A stretch of DNA of 33,311 nt from Hypholoma sublateritium FD-334 SS-4 (GCA_000827495.1 KN817705.1:17007-50317); one strand, 5' to 3'; shown: positions 19,292 to 31,169, counted from the stretch's first letter. Made by a program: numbers and translations. Notes: a model not told the origin generated them from the letters alone.

Positions 19292-21656
19292 AGAGTTACT
19301 TTTTATTCTTTGAATTTGGTGCTTATTAGAATATTAATTCTTCCTCAGTCGGCTGTAGGTCGGATGAATGACAATGGCTACACTGTATAGGTAGAAAATT
19401 GGAAAATTTCTAACAAACCAGATTTCCGTTATTCTCGGGCGCACCTAACGAAAACTTCTGACCCCGTCCTTGGCCCTTGTCACAATTACAAGTATGTCTG
19501 GCAGAATGGACTTCTAACGTAACGAGTCGTCAACCTTCGTCACATAAGTACATCACATTTAAACTTACATGGGCGTAGATGAATTGTCAGACTACGGTCT
19601 GCTATGAATATGATTACTATGAAAATGACAGATGAAATGAGGCATGTGTAAACCTAAATTTGATCTCGCTGCACTCCTTTCCACTTGACGCTGTTTTTCC
19701 AGGTGCTCCAGGGGCCTCGGTCCTCTTTATTTTGACTAAATCTATGCAAATCCCCTGTTATCGATCAAGTACTTTTTCATATAAAACTCCGACCTCGAAA
19801 AATCATGGCAGAAGCATCGACTGCTCGTTACATATCACTGGGAATTTTTATTTGAGTACTCTGGCATGCTACTTAGCGCAGCAACCTTGTTTGTCTCATT
19901 GTCCCTGCTTGTAAGGTAGCCAATTCTTTCAAGTGTCATGGTTGTTGGAGTAGTACTGGTATGTAACAGTAGATAATGATTACTACTGTGTTTTCACACG
20001 TTGAGTGTGGACTTGGTCAGACTTGGTCGAGTTTCACAGAGACTCTGACGAACGGCGGCTTCCGCAAACGCGAGTGCGACGAGGACCTACTTGGGACCTG
20101 GGTGGGTAGTCCATGACCTCCCTGTCCCGATAGCGCCTTAAGTGGACAGTGTCCACTGAACTGTATCGGTGTGATATACTAACTACTATAATTTAAAGTA
20201 TGTGAGTGATACCAATATGGTGTTAGAACGGCTCGTATGCTTCACATTCGTATTTGTTCCATTTTTGTGACTGTCTAAGCGGCAGCATAGAAAATTGCCA
20301 TCTGGGGTTAGGGGGTGACCCTATGACTCGGACTGTCGGACATGACATTCAAATATAGTCATATCTTCGTGAGTCGTGGTCCGTCTAAGAACTGCCCTCT
20401 GGAGCTATCATTCTTAGGCACCCAGTGCACACCTTTGTGTGTCCATCCCTAGTGTTCATGCTTTTGGTGACTACATGTTCCACCGCACACTAAATCTTCA
20501 GATGCTCATAATTGTTTCGACAGTTTACGACCTGCGCTTCAGCAAAGCATAACAAAAGTGATTACCACTGGCAAGGTCGACCGGTATATACTGATTTGTG
20601 TGTACGACAGGTCCAGCTTGAGGTCCGAGCCCATCGCAACTTTATTGGACGTTCTGTGTTAAATGAGAAGGCCCCGATGCTTATAATCAGCCCGGTCCAA
20701 GTCAAGTCAAATCCAGATAGCACCGCCAGCCGAGATGTCCGAGGGTGCTTGGTCGTCGGACAGTCAAGTTGTAGTCGATGAATATGTTATATTATGTGGA
20801 TGCGTGTCATTGGAGTGAGCAGGACCCAGCAGGTATCATTTTTTTGATGATTTGTAGTTTAAGAACATTCTAACTGAGGTAGGCTATGTCCATTGTTGAC
20901 CTGGCACTGTTAATTATGGATGCATTTCTTCCCTATTGTTGGTTTAATATAATCTCAGTATACCACGGGACCGTCAAGTAATTCTAAGTGCCCAGCCTCA
21001 ATTCACCCTAAAGAAATATGGCCTGAGGAGTTAAGCAACAGTAGTGCTCTCATTTGGAGCAAAGCTATCAACTGGAAATCTCAAGAATTTCTTATAGACA
21101 CAATTAATGCTCGAAGTGGTCTTCAAGACCCCACTATTCTGGCGCCTCTTTTAATGTTGTTGGATTCCGCGTAGTTGGTGATCAACAAATACTTGCAGTA
21201 GGAGTCTGGAGGAGCGGAACAACTCAGTCGGCGTTCGGAACCAACGGCGCCCGTTTGGATCAAGTCAAGTTATGTATACCGAGCGACTCAACACCGCGTC
21301 CAGTTTGACCTAAGTTTGACGCGCACTGGATTCGAGCCGCGCCGCCTCGTTGCAATCATTATAGTATTTTTAGCTTGTGGGCGCCAAACTTAGATACAAC
21401 ATTCAATGTTCGCCAGTTCTTCCGACTGCTTTGGGGACGGGTGTGCAATCAACTTCTCCGCAACAGACGTACGGGTACTGCCATTCCACAGCTATTGAGT
21501 TTGATTGGAGCTGAGAAGGCTTCAAGTTCCGGCTTGTACCGTGGCAGCCAAATAGGAATCCCCTGCAGGGCTGTATCGCAGCATTGGCAAAGCGTTGCTC
21601 AAGCGTTGCTACCATCCAATCACCTATTTCAACTTGGGCAGCTACGTCTCTGCATC
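19292..21656. other. intergenic, no gene confirmed
   Basis: The sequence is AT-rich to mixed. ORFs at 19660-19914 and 20512-20781 (84 and 89 codons) lack any supporting feature. A 17-bp palindrome, AGTGGACAGTGTCCACT, lies at about 20141-20157. The frame is open upstream of gene B from 21375, but it is not shared with genes A or C and is treated as leader. Confidence 0.5.
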
Positions 21657-22862
21657 ATGATCACATCCTTCCAAAGGTCCGTCGCGTCTGCATTCTTCAA
21701 AGTACTTCAATTTTTCTGTATGGCAAGCGCGCACCCGAACGTCATTCCCTTCGAGAAGTTATTAGACTCCCACGGCGCCAACATTGAGCTGTACATCGAA
21801 AACCTGGTGAACGGATACAATGCTCACGGAGCCGCTGCCAATCGAATGCAAGATTACGGGGTGCATAAACTGTATCGCTGCAAGGAGCGCACCGAGGTGG
21901 GACACGAATATGTCTCCGCTATGGTTGTAGGCCCCCAACCCAGCCCTCCTTTCTACGTCACATTCGAACGCCTTCGTGGAACCGACGACCCGGAGAAGCA
22001 CACCTCACCTTCTGAGGAATCCGCAGTTGACGCTGTAAATGAACGACGACCCCCTCGTCTCGGCCCAGTCAAAGTGATTATCCAAGCCAGCGGCACAGCC
22101 ATGCAAGCCAGCAGCGACATCAGTAAACAGTCTTCTCCGTTCCTTCAAGATTGCCGCGCGGTCGATAGGGTGTCAATTTTCGAAAATCCGACAAAAAAAG
22201 AAACAGATGAAATCAATACGACTGTTGCCTTCAAACACCCAATCCCTCTGTACAAGATCGCCGTACTTGCTCACACTGTTCACTGCTCCGAGACGACTTA
22301 CGTTCTGAGCTCCTCAAATTGCTACTTCTACACTACTGCCATAATGCAAGTGATGGAGAAAGTCTACGGTAAAGAAATCCAGACGATCTTGAACTCGAAT
22401 ACAACACGCACCACTCCCGGGATGGTACCCCTATTTCATAGAACACCCATGTCTAAATCATATAGCAAAACAAAAATTGATGTGAAGACCTGTCAGAAAA
22501 TCATCGATTCATACGAGTGCGACCTGAAAACCTTTGTAAAAAATGTACGTTCCGCCAGTTCCGTCGAAATTAAACTTGGAAATGATTAAATGGATACGCT
22601 TAGGCTCAGATCAAGGATAAACAAGTGAGTGATACTATTTTCAGAAGTGATTTCATTTCACAGAAACTGCGCGGATCAGCTCGAGCAAGAGGCTGCCCGC
22701 GCTAACAGTGAGGCTGCCCGCGCTGACCGCGAGGCGAGGCGAGCTGCGGAAGTGGAAGCCGAAAACCAGAGTATGAATGAAGAGTTGAGTACCCTCCGGA
22801 AGCTGGTCGGCGCGCAGTGGGTCGCCTCGCCGTCAGAAATACAGGGTATTGTCGGTGATTAA
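21657..22862 (+). CDS. family gene B: conserved His/Cys domain plus C-terminal coiled coil (363 aa)
   Basis: Exons are 21657-22544 (296 codons), 22604-22624 (21-nt microexon, AQIKDKQ) and 22680-22862. The introns are 59 nt (GTACGT...TTAG) and 55 nt (GTGAGT...GGATCAG), both phase 0. The ATG at 21657 aligns with the starts of A and C; the upstream in-frame ATG at 21375 is not conserved. Shared blocks are SVASAFFKVLQFF, ANIELYIENLVNGYNAHG, VGHEYVSAMVVGP, HPIPLYKIAVLAHTVH (His209) and NCYFYT (Cys222), followed by AIMQVM. Exon 3 begins LEQEAARANSEAARADREAR, a strong coiled coil with a 21-nt repeat from 22689, and ends ELSTLRKLVGA plus a short tail. There is no signal peptide or membrane segment. 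The function is unknown. Confidence 0.82.
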
Positions 22863-23789
22863 CACTGCAACGGAATTTTGCATTTACAACTTTCCTGTCC
22901 GATAAATTGGTCCTTCCTGCTTCGTGTACCATATTTGTAGTTCGAAACGGTTCTTAGGAATTGGTAATCATTCTATTTTGGTTGTCCTTCGGATTGCAAG
23001 GTGGACGAAGTTTGCAGCATATTAAGCTCTCCGCCCAATGTGCGCCTGCGTGTCTTTTCCTTTTATCTGAGGAAAAATAAGACAGTCGCGCGGTGGGTGT
23101 TAGAACGGTGTCCATCGACGCTGAGATATGCAAAAAATAAGTACAGTTATTTCGATAAATTTACAGTTGAATTTACGCCGCGAGCGCAAATTGCGGCAAC
23201 TGCCGGGGCCCGTCGCGTACGATGGTGCGCAGCAAAAAACTGTCGAGTGTCCACTTCGGTTGGCATTGCTGAATAATCTGACCTGGCATGCGAAGGGATC
23301 ATGGCAAGCCATGCGCAGGCAGTAAGCAGAACAGCTTGGTGTGGTAGTGGCAGCCGATCTTAAGGTGCGAAGAAGCGTGAACGGATTGTAGATCGATGAC
23401 GGCGCCTGCTGTCAGTGGCTGTGTGATACTACGGCTACAAATGCAGCATCTACATATACAAAGCGACATGGGTTTTAATCCCAACTGGGATAACTTTGTG
23501 AAGACAACTTTAAGATATGTCCGGGGCTCGGCTGGACCAAGGCTGGACATGGGTTTTAATCCCAACCGGGATAACTTTGAAACATAACTTGAACATAACT
23601 TTGAAATTTGGCTAAAATTGTCACGTGTGAAGGTGGGCCCGGGGCCCGGGCACCGTTGAAAGCGCGCTTCAGTGAGTTCCGTTCTAACCATCCATGAGAG
23701 TCGTCAGCCACGCTATCTCATGGAATATCGCATACCGCTATAGCTCTGCACCTCTCTCTGACCTCTCGAGTCTCCGCATGCATACCACC
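22863..23789. other. intergenic with a short direct repeat
   Basis: A 34-bp string (starting GACATGGGTTTTAATCCCAA) occurs at 23465-23498 and again at 23546-23579 with one difference, a period of 81 bp. A near-palindromic GC string (GGGCCCGGGGCCCGGG) lies at about 23635-23650. ORFs at 23001-23276 and 23299-23691 have no supporting features. Confidence 0.5.
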
Positions 23790-26170
23790 GGCGCTGGACA
23801 GCATGGTGCACCGCCTGCNAGACGTGTGCGTGCTCGGGCTTGACGTAGACGTCGGATTCCACTGGCGGCCGCACACGGGCAGCCAGCACGACTGCTCCAG
23901 CCATGGAAGCCTGTTTATCGAAGGTGCTCGGTGTATTGCACTTCCGGTNCGCGATCAGGCGTAGTACTGATCATTCTATCCTGGAATGTAGAGCCGCTGC
24001 TGCCCGGGTACACACAGGAGACGGAGGATCACCCAGGNGTTACGTCGCCCACATGATTACGCCCGCGAGCGGCGAGAACCATACATGCTCGACGGACGCA
24101 ACGTCTAACATGAATAGCGAGACCGCCCCTTGAGGGCGCGGTTGAATATGACGACGTGCGAGATGGACAGGTCACAGAAAACTGCTGCCCTGCGCCGCAT
24201 ATGACGACTCNGACGTGTGAGTCAAATTTCTGAAAATGAGATATTGTTTACTTCTTCCAATTAGTAGGGGCAATGCATCATTTCTCCCAATGCTGATGAT
24301 AAACGGACCGGTCACCCCACAGCGGATCTGACGCATACTCCCCTTCCACTCAGCGCACACTGGATATTTAACCATCCACTGACCACCTGCGCACTGGGAA
24401 ACAGCGGCTCCGCNGTTGAAACTTGAAACCTGACATTGCCCCCATGATGACGTCCACGAGTGGCAAAGTCCACGCATGCCANGACAGACGAGACCGTGTC
24501 TGACGGGAACAGTAAGACCTTGACGACGGGGAAGTGTGAACGCCAGCAATCATTAAGAGCGCGGTTGACGATGATGACGCGCAACATGATTCGCTGCCCT
24601 GCGTTGAGCGTGACGACGACGTCATTGCCCTTCTGCAAAACGCGAAGAAGAACGGTCTATCCGATGGACATGCGCAGATGCGGTGGCGTGGATCAACTTG
24701 CTCGCAGCNGTGGACGGCGCGGTGCNGCGCTTGNGCGATGTGCGGGGGCTTGGGCTCGACGTTGGTTGTGACTTCCACGGGCAGATACACAAGGGCAGCC
24801 CACGCAACCGCTCGAGCCTCACTGGAAGCCACTTTTCATCGAAGGTACTATGTTCAAGTGTTTCCCGGCTGCAAGTAGGCATAGTGTTGATTGTCATCCC
24901 TCATCAATGACAATCATGTTGAAACACTACTGCCCCTGCGCGACGTGCGCGTGCTCGGGCTCTACGTTAACATCGACTTCCATGGACGACTGTACAAGTG
25001 CAGCCTGCGCGATTATCCCAGCCGCACCAGCTGCTGTTTATTGTAGGTGTGTTGCGCTTTCGGTCTACGACGAGGCGGACTGCTGATAGTCATATCCCGG
25101 CATGTAGAGCCGCGGCTGCCCGGGCACGCACAGGAGATGGNGGACCACCAATGGGCCGGGGAAGTTGGAACGGCGGCTCCACAGTCAACGTCGCCCATAT
25201 GGTGACGTCCGCGAGCNCCACACATACCTCGACGGATGAGACGACTCTTGAACTGATTTGAGTCACTTGATGTATCACCAGCTGCTATCCCGGTGTGTGC
25301 ATGGCCTGTGCTGACGCGGACTGCTGCTGCTGGCTGACATGCGTGCACAGATGCGGTGGGACGTGGCGAGGATCAACTCCCCGGCGATGCTGGACAGCGC
25401 GATGCAGCGCCTGCATGACGTGCNCGTGCTCGGGCTTGACGTCGACGTCAACTTCCACGGGCGACCGTACAAGGGCAGTCTGCGCGATTATCCCAGCCGC
25501 ACCAGCTGTTGTTTATNGAAGGTGCGTTGCACTTCCGGTCTACGAGCAGGCGTAGTGCTGATAGTCATATCCTGGCATGTAGAGCCGCTGCTGCCCAGGC
25601 AACCTCAGGAGACGACGGACCACCCATGCACCAGGGAACGGCAGCTCCACAGTCGACGTCGCTCATATGATGACGTCCGCAAGGGCCACGCATTCCTCAA
25701 CGGATGAGACATCTGCCGTGAACGGCNACTCTTGAGCTTGAACGCCAGCGCATGTTGGGATGTTTAGTACGCGGTTGACAATGTCAATGTGCGAGATGGA
25801 CGGGGAGTGGCAGATTTGGAGGACAGGGTGCAACATGATCTGCTGCCCTACGCCGAATGTAACGACAATGCGTGAGTCGGACGGANGGACTGACGAGGCC
25901 TGAAGGTAGTGGCAGTAAGTGTCTAAATTCCTAAAGATGAGATATTGTTCAATTCTTTCGATTAGGAGCAATACAGCATTTTTCCTGGTGACAGCAATTT
26001 CACATTGATCAACTTCATGTTGTATACCTCGGTGCCAGACAGCGTGCATTGCACCTGGAACGCACGCGNGGGCTGGCTCCAGCTCCCCTGCTTGCAGCGC
26101 TCTGCGCGCGAACTTTTTAATGAAATGTAGGCCCACGCGTCACGGTTGTTGATCGTGGAATTTGCCANCC
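23790..26170. repeat. decayed multi-copy repeat array with 17 isolated Ns
   Basis: Related segments recur: one with DVRVLGLDVDVNFHG-like coding on the + strand at about 23800, 24705, 24940 and 25395; one containing GACGTC(C/G)(G/A)CGAG-type strings at about 24050, 24445, 25200 and 25670; and one containing ATGAGATATTGTT at 24237 and 25939. The minus strand carries recurring protein-like pieces (QYLIFRNL twice; SSVE-x-CVALADV-like pieces several times), so the ancestor may have been a minus-strand gene. Every copy is broken by stops. All 17 single Ns of the window outside the palindrome lie between 23819 and 26167, which suggests collapsed or heterozygous copies. I cannot name the ancestral gene or element. 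Confidence 0.6.
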
Positions 26171-27949
26171 GGGAACACTCTGCCTGGCACACTGCGGTCG
26201 GCGAAGCAGCCTAAAATAAGTTAAAACTGGGCCACGGAATGGCCACATGGAAATTCCAGAAACGACAGAAATCAATTCAGGGGTGATTCTGCAGGATGTA
26301 TGTTGCTGAAGCAGTTATTTGGTGCTCTGCTATGGCTCAAGCGAGAGATGACCTTTGGCGTACCCAGTATAAGTAACCTGACTCAGGCCCTGGGCAAGGG
26401 CAGTATCTATTGGCGAGAAATTTTTGAAATAAGGCGGGGATTTGCAAGAGCTTGCAATTTATCAATGTTGAAACGTTGAAGCTTTGAAGCCTGAAGCCTA
26501 TCGACAGTACATATTATGAGTACTTTTACTGCGTAGAAACTTCAATTGACGACGTGAACACAATTCTACCGTGCGGAGCACGGGTACCCTGCTAGTATAT
26601 TATAAGATCGACTATCATCTTGTATTTGGTCTGAGAAGGAGACTACAAATGCAGCATAACAACAAAACCTGGCAGCAGGAACCAGTGAGTCCCTCTTGCT
26701 TTCGCGCACACCGTCGGCCAGGACAACAACAACGACACAGGGCAGTACCAACGAACACGGCGGTGAGTACAGCTACGGCAGCGTATGGAGATGAAGGGTG
26801 CCCGATCGAGGGGGATGATCGATGAGGCACGAAGTGAGCGCTTGAGCGCTTGCCAGTGAGCTTGAGCTTGAGCGCTTGAGCGCTTAAGCACCCACCATCA
26901 ATACACCACCGGCCCACTTCCTTCCATGCCCGCCGATTAGGACCCTTCGGCGCCCACTGAAGCGTTGAAACCACCCAATTGCGGAGCGTCGGCCAGCTGC
27001 CTATGGTGACCCAGCGCATCGCTGACTATGTACGCGGATACTCAAACCTACTCCCCAACACCCCCCGTGCGTACTCCCACAAACGTGCGCAAGGCAGGTT
27101 GAGTAGGCCGCTCGTACCACGGGTGCGTGCCGTCTCCTTACTATTCACTCCCCCCCCCCTCCTCCCAACACTGCTATTCCGATGCCTGCGCCAGAGGTAA
27201 TGGTTGTGCGGATGCCAAGCGGATGCCGCTACTTTCCACTCCGTGCTTCTTGAACCCGAGACCGCCGTGCCGGCGCCTGCATAAACTGTCACTTATTTTG
27301 TCTAAGAAGGGAGATTATGCACGAACTGTGATGTTTGCGCGGGCCCTTTCGCACTCCTGCCCCCCAACCTCGCCATTACATGACATCCCACGCCCACCCC
27401 TCCTATATCCATCAGGGCTCTTACGTGCGCATCGAAGCTCGCACGAACACGCCCCTCCGGTCGCAATAGTATTGCCCCGGTTCCCGGTGTGCGAGTTATT
27501 AAGTACGCTCGCGTGGGCACCGTCCTGAGCTGCCGTCATCTTCAGCACTCTAGCTGAGGCTTGCGTGAGCTTCGATGCGCAGGCAATTTGCGTGGGCGTC
27601 ATTCCACGCCACCGTGCCCTTCATACATCCTAAATTTGTTACATCTGTGTGATATAATAAGTATTCAATACAAATGCAACGTGGCGAGAATGATGCTGTG
27701 TGCAGTTTGTACCCACTGTCGGAGGGCCCTATTCTAATTTCGCCATCCTCCTCTGAGCCATTGCAGTTGCCTGCAAATGATTTCATTAATGGACCTGCCT
27801 CACGTAGTTGAAGGGGGACATCGACGGTGACAGCATAAACTTACGTCCTCGTACGTCTCAATACCGCACTTTCGATCGCAGCCAAAGATGTGCTTATTTG
27901 GTCGCCTGCTACCTCGATCCCACCTTATTTTTGGCGAAGTTCGCCGTTC
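26171..27949. other. intergenic, no gene confirmed
   Basis: It includes a small tandem/palindromic repeat of GAGCGCTT-type units at about 26835-26888 and a C-run near 27151. Frames at 26571-26825 (plus), 26615-27019 (minus) and 27127-27528 (plus) are low-complexity or unsupported. Confidence 0.5.
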
Positions 27950-28402
27950 AGCCGCTTTCAGAGTACAATGAGAATGTGGGAAATTTCTGAGCAGCGTGAC
28001 GTACGTCATTCCTGATTGGGAATTCACCCAAATCCCACCCGTCTCGACGAATTTCGCGCGTATTTTTGGTGTATATTGCCTATAGACCCATAAAAAGTAG
28101 CTTCGGAGAGCATAGGAGCAATAAATGGCCAAAAAAACATGCATAAACGGCCGAAGAGTGCACAGGCACTGCTGCATCACTATTGACACGTATATCAGGC
28201 GAGTCTGCCTCAATTAGCCCTCATATTGGGGAAATAGTGTTTACCGGGGCATCATATTATTTAATGTACAACAATTTCACAATATATGCGCGCGGGCAGT
28301 GGAAATGAAGTCGAAAACGCCATATTCAGGGTAATTCCCAAAATGGAAACGACGTACGCGTTTGAAAAATTCTCACAGTCTCCTTGTACTCTGAAAGTGC
28401 TG
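27950..28402. mobile_element. MITE-like element with imperfect inverted arms of about 70 bp
   Basis: The left arm (about 27955-28029) begins CTTTCAGAGTACAA and ends TTGGGAATTCACCC. The right arm (about 28329-28397) is its imperfect reverse complement, starting GGGTAATTCCCAAAAT and ending TTGTACTCTGAAAG. Both arms contain ACGTACG in the middle. The loop of about 300 bp has no ORF. No clear target duplication is visible, so the ends are approximate and the superfamily is unknown. Similar frames reading LSEYNENVG and LSEYKETVR on opposite strands are a by-product of the inverted arms. Confidence 0.65.
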
Positions 28403-29098
28403 TAAGTACTATTCTTGTACTCATTTCAGGGGCCGTCGGCCCGTCTATGCCTGGCTCTGAGAGACAGAAAGAAAGAAGAAAAACAAGAAAGAAGGAAAAG
28501 AGACGGCGTCGGCGCATGGTTAGGTTTGTAACACCGGCTTTCGTCGCTGGGTGGAAAATCGAAATCTACTCTCCGAGAAGTCGCCCCTCGCGAGACTCGA
28601 TCCTACTGAGTTTGACCCGCGGGCGCAACCATGCTCAAGCCGGCACGCCGCTGACGTGTCTTTCGGCAATGGCAAAACTATAAACAGCTGAGCAGTAACC
28701 TTTACGTATCCGCCAAAAGTCGGGATTTGGCGGTTTGCACTATTTGACTTTCACACGTTTTCTGACTTTATTTTCGGACATTTCGTTGGAATGAAAGCTT
28801 ATAGCCTTCTCAAAATTCCAAAATTTGTCCGTTTCTTGAGATCTAATTGTTGGCCGGATAATCAGGGGTCCTGACATCTTTTCATAAAAATGAATGAGAG
28901 CAACACTTAGCACAGAATTTCCGACTTCGACATTACTTTTACTGTACCATTTCGACTAAGGATAAACTGTGAGTTTGGCTTTGCAACTATATCGTAAATT
29001 GATGAAACGGTGTTCTGGATCCGCTTCTAGTCGCTTCCAGTCGCAGTGTTCGCTGCCACCCGTCTACCAAACCGACTTGAGGTCTACCTCTCTGCACA
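28403..29098. other. intergenic and upstream region of gene C
   Basis: A purine-rich tract of GAAAGAA type lies at about 28467-28505. No convincing gene. The 100 bp before gene C is C/T-rich (CTTCTAGTCGCTTCCAGTCGC), typical of a fungal transcription start region. Confidence 0.5.
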
Positions 29099-30238
29099 AT
29101 GATTGTTTCATTCCATAACTCCATCTCCTCTGCAGTCCGCAAAACTCTTCAATTCATCGGCATTGTGAGCCCACCCCACGACCCCGTCGCTTTCGAGAAG
29201 TTAAGCACCGACGGAACCGATATTGAGCGATACATCCAAAGCCTAGCCAACGGATACAATGCTCATGGCGCTGCACGGATGCAGGATTACAGGGTGGAAG
29301 AGCTGTATCTGTGTAAGAAGCGCGCTGGCATAGGGAACGAATACGTCTCCGCCAAGGTCATAGGCCCACACCCCGTCATCCCCTTCTATATCATTTTTAA
29401 ACGTCTTCGTGCATACATTGACTCGGATACGCCCTGCACGTCTGCTGAGCCCGCTGAGGTCGCTGTGGTCCACGAACAGGTTCTTCCCGTCGCCCAAGTC
29501 AAGGAAATTGTGCATGCTAGCAGTAACCAAGCCATCCCCCCTTCCTGCTTTCGAAGTCGCCATATGGACGATAAGGCGTTCATGTCCTTTACATGCAAAG
29601 TCGATGAGATCCACGGGACTGTCATTTTCCAGCACCCCATCCCACTCTACACGGTCGCCGTACTTGCCGTCACTGTCCACCGCTCCCAGGTGGACTCGGA
29701 GCACGAATCCGCCGACGCAAGTTGCCATTTCTATGCTGTTGCAATCATGTCAGTAGTAGAGCAACTCTACCCCACAAAGACATCCTACCAGAACAATTCA
29801 AAATCGATATGGGCCAAAGTAGGGAGGGCGCCCGAAAAGAGACCCATTTCCGCGATATACAGCGCGACAAGAATCAAACCAGAAGCTTTGCAGTCAATCC
29901 TTGATTCGTACAAAGTCGACCTGGAGAATTTTGAGAACCAGGTACGTTCTGCTACTTTCGTCGAAATATAACGCTGATTTGATGCGCTCAGGCTCGATCT
30001 AAAGACAAACAAGTGAGCGATACTCTGCTTGCGGACAATGAGATGGGGTCACTAAGACTACGCGGATCAGATCGAACAAGAGATCACCCGCGCTGAGAGG
30101 GAGGCTGCACGCGCTAACCTCGAGGCGAAGCGTGCTACAGAAGCGGAAGCCAAACATGCGCGTTTACTCGAGGAGTTGGCCACGTTGAAGTTGACCATCG
30201 CACCATCAGAAAGGCTTGTTCCTGTCACCAGTCCTTAA
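29099..30238 (+). CDS. family gene C: conserved His/Cys domain plus C-terminal coiled coil (343 aa)
   Basis: Exons are 29099-29941 (281 codons), 29992-30012 (21-nt microexon, ARSKDKQ) and 30071-30238. The introns are 50 nt (GTACGT...CAG) and 58 nt (GTGAGC...GGATCAG), both phase 0. Shared blocks are SISSAVRKTLQFIG, TDIERYIQSLANGYNAHG, IGNEYVSAKVIGP, HPIPLYTVAVLAVTVH (His194) and SCHFYAVAIM (Cys209). Here the Asn before the Cys is Ser and the His-Cys gap is 15 residues rather than 13, but both residues are kept. This is the shortest member, with a short linker. Exon 3 reads IEQEITRAEREAARANLEAK, a coiled coil ending ELATLKLTIAPSERL. There is no signal peptide. The upstream frame is closed here, which supports the chosen start in all three genes. 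The function is unknown. Confidence 0.83.
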
Positions 30239-30279
30239 TCGCCAACTTTCTGCGTTTCGATTACAATTTTCCTCCGTGT

Positions 30280-30899
30280 GAGCCAAGTGTGAGCGCGCGA
30301 TGCGGCCGAAGAGTTCCGCAACATCAGCGTCGCGCGTCGCGTCGAGCAGCTGCTATGCAAGGTGCGCGTCTGGGAGCGCGCGCGCCCTCAGGCGACGGTG
30401 GCGTGGAGGCGCTGGCCGAATTGCTGATGGGGACTTGTTCCGTGCGTGCGGCGCGAATTCTACGAGGCGAAGGCGAGGGCGGAAGGTTGCATGCTCTCGC
30501 GGCTCGCTTTGTCGCTGCCTCATCGACTCATCACAGGCGAGGTGGAGCGCGTGAGCGATGCGCGCGACAGGTTCACAGTTATCGATTCAGCGCTGGCTCC
30601 GAGACGTCAATATGACCACGCCCGTCGCCGAATCCGGGGCCAGCGCGCAGCGCAAATTCAACGAGGCGGGGGTGCGCGACGGGTTCACGACCATCGACCG
30701 GTGTTCGACGTCGGGATGTTACATAACGTTCAACGCTCACTGCGGATCCGGTGATGAGCCCGAGCTCACGCCGTCCACGAAATTCGACGAAGCCATTATT
30801 CCCGCGCTCTCCGCCGCATTCCCACGATCGCCGACGCACATCGCCCAACGCCGCTCTACGTATTTCTCGCCCTTTCCACTCCATTTCACGACATACTAA
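30280..30899 (+). CDS. possible GC-rich coding fragment
   Basis: The frame 30558-30899 (113 codons) reads protein-like in its middle (FNEAGVRDGFTTIDRCSTSG, then STKFDEAIIPALSAAFP). Just upstream, other frames carry further protein-like pieces (ISVARRVEQLLCK at about 30330 and REFYEAKARAEG at about 30455). This suggests a frameshifted or multi-exon gene in decay. High GC keeps many frames open, so the call is weak. It lies directly downstream of gene C in the same orientation but shows no similarity to it. Confidence 0.25.
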
Positions 30900-30909
30900 C
30901 GTTGGCCCA

Positions 30910-30924
30910 CCCCCCCCCCCCCCC
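30910..30924. repeat. 15-nt C homopolymer
   Basis: Fifteen consecutive C residues on the + strand. The length is likely to be unreliable in many sequencing methods. Confidence 0.9.
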
Positions 30925-31045
30925 GAGCCAATTTTGAATTCCGCGCCAACCACTGCTCCTCTCAGCCTCATTTTTGGCACACGTATTCCATCAGTATATA
31001 CATACATGACATGCTCATTTAAATAGAGAAAATAGTGGAGGGAGC

Positions 31046-31169
31046 ATGGTATCAAGGTTGGCCAAAACTTGGCCACTGTCACGCATGCCGATGATGGCCA
31101 TGTCGGAACTCTACATAAATGATGCGATGTCAACCTTGGGAGAAGTTCCCACCAACCATGCTATCTGTG
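31046..31169 (+). pseudogene. left part of an ORF interrupted by transposon copy 2
   Basis: Starting at an ATG at 31046, the frame reads MVSRLAKTWPLSRMPMMAMS and continues to GEVPTNHAIC, where the element begins. Ignoring the element and one 9-bp target copy, it continues at 31940 and stops at 32058, giving 80 codons plus a stop. No family is recognised. The insertion would have broken it. Confidence 0.35.

Noticed and set aside
21375..21656. In-frame upstream extension of gene B (94 codons)
   Set aside because: Same reason: no paralogue supports it, and the conserved N-terminus starts at 21657.
22640..22665. Alternative exon 3 acceptors in gene B (TTTTCAG, TTCACAG)
   Set aside because: They give stops or the wrong frame for the coiled coil. 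The acceptor at GGATCAG (GGACCAG in A) is shared by all three genes and keeps phase 0.
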